Below are positions 58,401 to 64,000 of a DNA stretch of 64,000 nt, one piece after another. The first letter of the stretch is position 1, and each line of letters opens with the position of its first letter. This DNA is from Chimonanthus salicifolius (lineage: Eukaryota; Streptophyta; Magnoliopsida; Laurales; Calycanthaceae): contig CM023542.1 of assembly GCA_013350335.1 (NCBI GenBank), forward strand, positions 558,001 through 622,000, read 5' to 3'. Made by a program: the position numbers and the translations under genes. The notes beneath the pieces were generated by a model, which ran no database searches, was not told the DNA's origin, and saw nothing but the letters and a program-made list of their open reading frames with translations.

Positions 58401-61400
58401 TCACATTTGGGGACTTCTCTCTCTCTTTTCTCTATATCATACCAACACCCCCTCCCCCTTCGGGTTCAGGTCCCTTTCCAAAGAAATCCAAGGTGTGAAA
58501 ATGATACCTCAGGATATCACATGGTTTGTGTAGGCAGAGCACAACATGTAGGAGTTTGAGGATAAAGCATCAAGGGTTGCAGTGATTCAAAAAAAGAAGC
58601 TAAGGATTGTTCAGTAGGCCATGGTGTCAGAATCCTTTATTAGGTTCTGAGTGGAACAATTCGGTATGATGAGTATCCATTTTCTTTTCTTTTTTTGAAC
58701 GGTAAGAATAGATTATATAAAGAAGGCAAAAAGATACAAGGAGATGATACAAAGAAGAAAGGCCCAAGAGGATTAGGCCCAACAAAAAAACAAACAAGAT
58801 CAAAATAAAGTGCACTGAAAGCAAAAATACAGTGACCCAAAAAGCTAAACTCCAGATAACCAGAACGATCCAAGGATAGAACCAGTCACGCCGTTCTTAG
58901 CAAAGAGATCTGCCACTCTCTTCGCAGTCCGACTGATGTGTATAAAGGAAACCTCACGGCCACGAGACAACTCCTTAATCTCTCTAACTAAGGTGATAAG
59001 TTTCCAAGGGGGACGCTTAACCCCCAACGCCCATTTACGGTGTTAGAAGAGTCACTTTCAATCACTAATCTCTCCCTCCTCAAGTCCATCCCTAGAGATA
59101 AGGCTCTCCTAATGCTACGAAATTCAGCCTCGTTGGAGCCCATGGACCCCACTGAATCCGAAAAAACGAGACGGGAAATTCCCAAGTGATCACGAAGAAC
59201 TCCCCCTATCCCAGCCGGCCCAGGATTACCACTAGAAGCCTCATCCACATTAAACTTCAAGGTCCCATGAGGCGGAGGAGACCACTCCACCTGAATCTTC
59301 CTTTTACTAGGCTCATTACTCATACAACCCTCCCAAGATTGAAAAAGCATAGTGGCTTTAAAATTAGCGAAGACCTTGTTGGCACACAACCAAGTAAATA
59401 GATACTGATGTAGGACACGAGAGACCCATCTCTCTTAGGATTTCCTATTTTCGCATTATTTTTAATTTAGAATTCTTCTATCACAAGAAAGCTAGGTCGG
59501 TAGCTTTCCTATTTGATTTAGGAGTCCTTTTCTATTTTGATTTCTTATTTTTTTTCTTATAAATACAATGCATGGAAGAGAGGGACTTACCTCTTCAATA
59601 ATTATGAAATAAAAATCAGATTTGTTTATCCCTTGCCTTCGAGCATAGGTTATCTTCTCTTTTCTGCCTCTAGTTGCAGACGAATATCTTTGCTGGCTCA
59701 TTCCAGCCTTCATCTCGCCGGATCTTGGGCTTCATCCCAAGAGAAATCAGCACTGCAAACAACACTTGGGCTTTATCCCAAGTCACCATCGTCGCTTCCA
59801 CCTCTCTTTGCTGTTTCACTGCAAATAGTTATTGCCTCCACTGCTGCCAAATCTCTCCACCATCGCTGCCTCCAGTTTCGTCTCCTCTTGTTGCCTTCGT
59901 CCTTAGCCCAGGTACCCAAATCCCTTCATCTGCTTCTTCTTCTTCCACTTCCGCCGCTTCCTTCTTCTTCTTCCGCTGCCTTTCCCCTTTTCGTTTTCCC
60001 CTTTCAGTTCTTTCCCTTCTTCCATTCATATTTTACTGTTAGGGCAACCTTAAAGCCCCCTCGCACACGTGCCACAAACAGTCCCTTTTAAGTTAATTCC
60101 TACACGTGTGAAGCAACACACGTGTGTGACTCTTTTCGAGTCGGATTTGACTTAATTCGATTTTTATCCCCGCTTCCACTACATTAGATACCACTTAGCC
60201 TTTTGGGCTAGCTCGCTAGACTCCAGTGATTTGTCTTCAAAGACCCTAGAATTCATTTCCTTCCATATAGTCCAAACAACTACTACCGGGATAGTGTTCC
60301 ACGCCAATCTCTAAAGCTGTATATCCACTTTGTTATCTAGGTTTCCCTGTATACATATGTAACTTTCTCTCTATTTCTAGTGAGTATTCCATTGGATCAG
60401 TTTCATTCTCAATATTAATAAATCTAACATTATCTCTCCAAATAATTATAAATAATAAAAAAAGAAAGAAAGAGGCAGTGAAAAAAGGAAATGTAGGATA
60501 ATCAATGGTACTTTCTTCTTGCATCTAGATAAAAGTTTGCTTTCAAAGGGCATGATTACATACAAACTGTACAAGTGAATCCATATTGAATATATGCTCA
60601 TTGCCATTTTAATTCCTGTATTTAATTTAATTCATCTTAGTGAAAAATATAAGTGATGCCTGCTTACCTTGCGACTGATCTTTTTTATAACAGCTTCACT
60701 AAAATGTGGCAGCTGCAAAAAAGGCGCAATGCCTTCAGTGCTTCCTCCAGCAACTTTTCTTGCACTGAGAGGAACAGCCTGCATCAATGAATATATACCA
60801 ACTGCAATGAGTAACGTGGAATATTTATGCAGAGATATGGGAATCATTGCAACAAATGAGAGATGGAAATCTGTAACAGATTTTGCAAATCCGTAATAAG
60901 ACAGACAGTTTGAAACGATGATCTCTGATTCGAATCCCTGTAGAACCGTCTTATTTACATGTCAGAGGATGAGGTACAAAGAAACAACTAAAATATGGGG
61001 CAGCATTTTCAGGTTCATGAATGTGCAATTAGAAAATGGACCAGTAATCACCTGAATGATGCTCTGAGAAAGTTCAACCACCCCAATGGCAGGCCGTAGC
61101 CACCCATGTCCCTGAGGAGTCCGTGGTATCACAGCCATCTATATACAAAAAACAGCAATAAAGTTCAATGCTAATTAACTCAATTTGAATTGAAGTTAAT
61201 GCCAGCAGAGAAAGACAGAGAATTAGGGCACTAAAACAAAAGGCATGAAAACAATAACGGATGAGTTACATAGCAATGTCCAAACCTCTCCATTTCTGAG
61301 TGCATATAGGCACAATATTTGCTATTAAAAAAATATAAACATATGGAATCCAAGACACTTATTTTATCTGAGTGAAATAATTTGATAGAAGATGTTGAAT

Positions 61401-63478
61401 AAAAAGACGAAGGTGTTAACACAAACAACTGGTCAGATCTTGACAAACAATGCAGGCTCAAAACATTGCAACAGATCAAGCACTCTGAAATTCCTTATCC
61501 ACTAAAAACCGAATGAAACTTTCCAAACACATTTTTCTCCTTGGGATGTAAATGAGAAATTTTTCATAAATAGATAAAAAAAAATTAAAAAGAGAAAGGA
61601 ACCAAAAATAGATGAATAGTTTTTTATATATAAACCAGACCATAGTTACTGTTGTCAGCAGTGGTCATGTGGCCCCACACTTGACAAACCCAACCCTTCA
61701 CCAACCATCCTCCCTTATGCGTGAGCTGCCATCAGATCCCACCCGACCAGGGCCCAATTATCAGATGGTAAATAACTCTAAGAGTATTGTACCACCTCAT
61801 CCATCCAAGGACGGAGATGCAATTCTATTCATGGCTACCTATGTCAATTGATGGATGGTGGCATTGACAGTTTGGAATAAAAAAAAAGGCGAGGCCACAT
61901 GAGTCACATCCCATAAACAAACCATAACAGCAGTTCGTCTATGGATCCTATCCAACTGTGTTCCCCACCATTAGTGGACCATATGGTAAAACAACTCTAA
62001 GATACCTTTCCATTCTATCCAAGACTGGTGGAGAGATGCAGTTGGATGGGATACAAGGGGCCGTACCAATTTATGGAAGAAGGGATGCAGAGGGTTTGGA
62101 TTCTTGAAAAGTGGAGCCTACATGTCCCCACATCAAACAATAAACCTTAACAGTAGTTTGGTGTACACACATCACATATGTGCATACATGTGAAATGATA
62201 ATTTCAATTTTATATTAAGGCAGAAAGAGGGAGAGAGTGAAGACGTTGGGTCAAAAGAAGCACAATAAGAATATACAAAAGAAACTTCAGTAAAACAAGA
62301 CAAAAGAAAGATAGATCCAACCCCCACTCCCACCCCCCTCCACCCCCCACCACCAAAATAAATAAAATAAAAATAATAATGATAATAAATAAAAATTCCT
62401 TGGATCCTCAATTGACAATGTTTTCAAAATCATACAGTATTGTTGGGTTTATGTCATTCTGCGACAAGTTTGTCAAAGAGGCACTGAAAGCAACCCAAAA
62501 TATCAGCAGCGTCTTTGGCTTGATATTGATGCATTATATTTTGTTACAAATGCATTTTTAGCTTACAGTGCAAAGCATCTTAATACTTGAGAAAATAGAA
62601 AATCAATACAAAATTATCTGAGCATTATACTTTGACAGTGTAATGTCATGATTACCTTCATCAGTTCTTCAAGAAGGCGAGGTGCAAGTTCTAGCACGTG
62701 CTTGAAATCACTCCCCAGTGTTGAAGATAAATCTGTGGATTCGCGAGTTAACTGGGCCAGAATCAATAACTCCGTCTGGACATGGTAAAAGGTGAAGTAA
62801 GATTTTGAAGTGAAATCCAGTGACACAGGCTTGATCTTCACAAATGGCTACTAAATCCTATGAGCAATGTTGAATACCACTCTGATATGAAAGATACCCA
62901 GATCAATTGCAATTCACAAAGGACCTTGAAGAAAGGTTGGCCCCAAAAGATTTTTGGTTACATCAATTCTTCTAACATAGCCATCTAGCATCTAGGCATG
63001 AAATTTTCTCATATGGTTGTGATAGTGCACACTTCCTAACTGAGCTATGGGCTATCAACATCCATCAGTTGCACCAGCATGAGTGGGTAGCTCAGTTGGC
63101 TTGACCTTCTAGGAATAGAGTAGGTCTTGTGGTGGTGAGACTAATACCACGTATGCATGAAATTGCTTACAAGCCTAACATACCAGGTTACCCCGAGAGG
63201 ACCTTCATCTGTCATGTATTTGTAAATATGTATATGGACAGCTTTTTTTCTGGAAAAGGAATATATATATGATAGGTTGGTGTATCAAGGGTACAATATC
63301 ATCAAATAGTTGTTGAAAAAGATACCTTAACCAAGGCTGGATGTTGCTTCCAAAATTTTGCCTGCTCTTGCTTGATGTTTTTAAGGTCCAGGTTCAACTC
63401 GCTCCGAACCACCATGAAAAGCTTCTGAAGAGGTTCAGCATCACTCCTACGAACTGGAATTTCCATGTACTCAGCAGC
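55437..63478 (-). CDS. ERDJ2: SEC63/ERDJ2 ER translocon J-protein, C-terminal part
   Basis: Sec63 recruits the Hsp70 BiP to the Sec61 channel for protein import into the ER. Five exons are visible on the minus strand: 63326-63478, 62656-62775, 61052-61138, 60668-60778, 55437-56264. All are multiples of three, giving 432 C-terminal residues of about 690. The J domain and membrane segments must lie off the right edge. The visible part is the Sec63 Brl domain: [102 protein letters not shown] and [17 protein letters not shown]. An acidic tail (long Glu/Asp run near [17 protein letters not shown]) is typical of the family and can bind Sec62. The frame is intact. The 4.4-kb last intron contains L1, RTE and a solo LTR. 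Confidence 0.96.
56530..56690 (-). mobile_element. SINE-like repeat, second family, copy B
   Basis: On the minus strand it contains GGTGGTTCAAGCTCC (B box), then GGCAGTCAGCCCATG, and ends CCGGATTGATGGGGATAAATGGC(TT)AGG with a (GAT)n tail. It aligns word for word with 47338-47525 but is clearly diverged. It lies in the last SEC63 intron. Confidence 0.52.
57900..58300 (-). mobile_element. RTE-type LINE fragment (C-terminal pol end)
   Basis: The minus strand encodes [14 protein letters not shown] then [20 protein letters not shown]. The (M/T)R..RLRWFGHV.RRP signature is the C-terminal end of plant RTE LINE polyproteins. The rest is missing or decayed. It lies in the last SEC63 intron. Confidence 0.78.
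58673..60330 (-). mobile_element. L1 LINE 3' portion (linker and RNase H), split by a solo LTR
   Basis: On the minus strand, 60190-60310 encodes [20 protein letters not shown] and KAKWYL. The frame then jumps across the LTR (59406-60186) and resumes at [14 protein letters not shown]. RNase H follows: [48 protein letters not shown], then after a 1-nt shift near 59030 [14 protein letters not shown] and [16 protein letters not shown]. The T run near 58686-58696 is the poly(A) tail. A possible degraded target duplication (GTATCCATTTTCTT near 58673, ATATCCACTTTGTT near 60321) would bound it. Non-functional. Confidence 0.85.
59401..60191. mobile_element. Solo LTR (781 bp) with 5-bp target duplication, nested in the L1
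   Basis: The LTR (59406-60186) begins TGATGTAG and ends CTACATTA, an inverted pair with one mismatch. It is flanked by GATAC at 59401-59405 and 60187-60191. Removing it restores the L1 reading frame KWYLFTW, which confirms the borders. A TATA-like box (TTATAAATAC, near 59560) and an AATAAAAA signal (near 59607) suit an LTR read on the plus strand. No internal region remains, so it arose by LTR-LTR recombination. The long Ser/Pro/Leu frames inside it are chance. Confidence 0.88.
61650..62100. repeat. Diverged tandem duplication, roughly 230-250 bp, in a SEC63 intron
   Basis: Two parts share the same order of words: CATGTGGCCCCAC / CCACATGAGTCACATCCC; CAGATGGTAAATAACTCTAAGAGTA / ATATGGTAAAACAACTCTAAGATA; ATCCAAGGACGGAGATGCAA / ATCCAAGACTGGTGGAGAGATGCA. 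The borders are vague and the copies are clearly diverged. Confidence 0.5.
63083..63210. mobile_element. Rearranged SINE copy: plus-strand head joined to inverted body
   Basis: The left 45 bases (GGGTAGCTCAGTTGGCTTGACC then TTCTAGGAATAGAGTAGG) match the tRNA-like head of copies at 30940 and 32704 in plus orientation. From about 63135, GGTGAGACTAATACCACG ... TTACAAGCCTAACAT ... AGGTTACC matches the body of the same family in the opposite orientation. No A-rich tail follows. Confidence 0.65.
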
Positions 63479-64000
63479 CTTAATGAAAACATCCATAACT
63501 TTGCTGTATCATTTTAAAATACAGTCAGACAAACACATGGCGAACAACCCATAAGAAGCATCATAGTACAGGCAAGATTGTGAGCCACAGGTCTGTCAGC
63601 TGTACATTCACAATATTTAATATTTCATGGAAATTTAGAAGTCATCTTGAAAATGTAGATAATAACAACCAGAGATGTATGTTGTAGACTTGTATAATAC
63701 TATTGATCTAATGCAAAATCCAAAATAAGTATAAATGATGCAAATAAAAAAATATCCTGCCCCTTACAAATGGAAAGGTCCACCATTTACAAACAGGCAT
63801 CATCAAAAGACTTGCTCACTTGCTTAGGCACCTAATCACCCCTTGTCTTTTTAGAAAGGAAAAACCATCCCCTCGTATTAAGATGCAAAATACACAACAC
63901 TAGGGCATGCTTTGTATTTGTTGAAAGAACTGATTATAGACTCATATTATCAAGAGATCTCTCTATTAATGGAAAACTCAATAATCAAGACTAGGTTCAA
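63479..64000 (-). other. SEC63 intron at the right edge
   Basis: Sequence upstream of the 63326-63478 exon on the minus strand. I looked for the preceding Sec63 exon and did not find one within the window. No other feature is recognised. Confidence 0.55.

Overview
This window is nuclear DNA of a flowering plant. All seven genes are spliced, with GT/AG introns and reading frames that close exactly across the junctions. The proteins are plant versions (chloroplast tRNase Z, phytocyanin-like early nodulin, LIP5, mitochondrial beta-ketoacyl-ACP synthase). The introns and spacers are AT-rich and filled with Copia, L1, RTE, SINE and MITE remnants. Introns of 4-5 kb suggest a woody, repeat-rich species, possibly a magnoliid or an early-diverging eudicot; the sequence alone does not fix the species.

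Gene order: (1) OMA1-like mitochondrial metalloprotease, minus strand, running off the left edge, with a 1-nt frameshift in exon 1; (2) LIP5/VTA1, plus, 6 exons, 6446-17048; (3) an early nodulin-like phytocyanin, plus, 2 exons, 22644-25216; (4) mitochondrial beta-ketoacyl-ACP synthase, plus, 14 exons, 26264-38819; (5) chloroplast-type tRNase Z (TRZ2), minus, 8 exons, 40203-44782, with a 1-nt frameshift between transit peptide and catalytic body; (6) UFC1, the UFM1-conjugating E2, minus, 3 exons, 46578-50545; (7) SEC63/ERDJ2, minus, last five exons, 55437-63478, continuing past the right edge.

The rest is mainly transposon debris, several pieces with recognisable boundaries. These are: a deleted L1-like unit (17-bp imperfect TSD) and a deleted Copia element (TSD GACAA) in LIP5 intron 2; a 5'-truncated L1 (16-bp TSD) and a MULE-type MITE (9-bp TSD) between LIP5 and the phytocyanin gene; Copia fossils, an L1 tail (13-bp TSD) and a tRNA-derived SINE (10-bp TSD) in the mtKAS introns; a Copia LTR pair in UFC1 intron 1; a likely 3.1-kb solo LTR between UFC1 and SEC63; and a 781-bp solo LTR inserted in an older L1 in a SEC63 intron.

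The genes do not form one pathway. They are housekeeping functions: mitochondrial proteolysis, endosomal sorting, mitochondrial fatty-acid synthesis, chloroplast tRNA 3' processing, UFMylation and ER translocation. The mtKAS/TRZ2 adjacency matches the Arabidopsis pair At2g04540/At2g04530 and looks like retained microsynteny. I found no clear evidence of an undescribed molecular system. The most useful observations are the two apparent frameshifts, an in-frame poly-His intron in LIP5, and several precisely bounded transposon structures.
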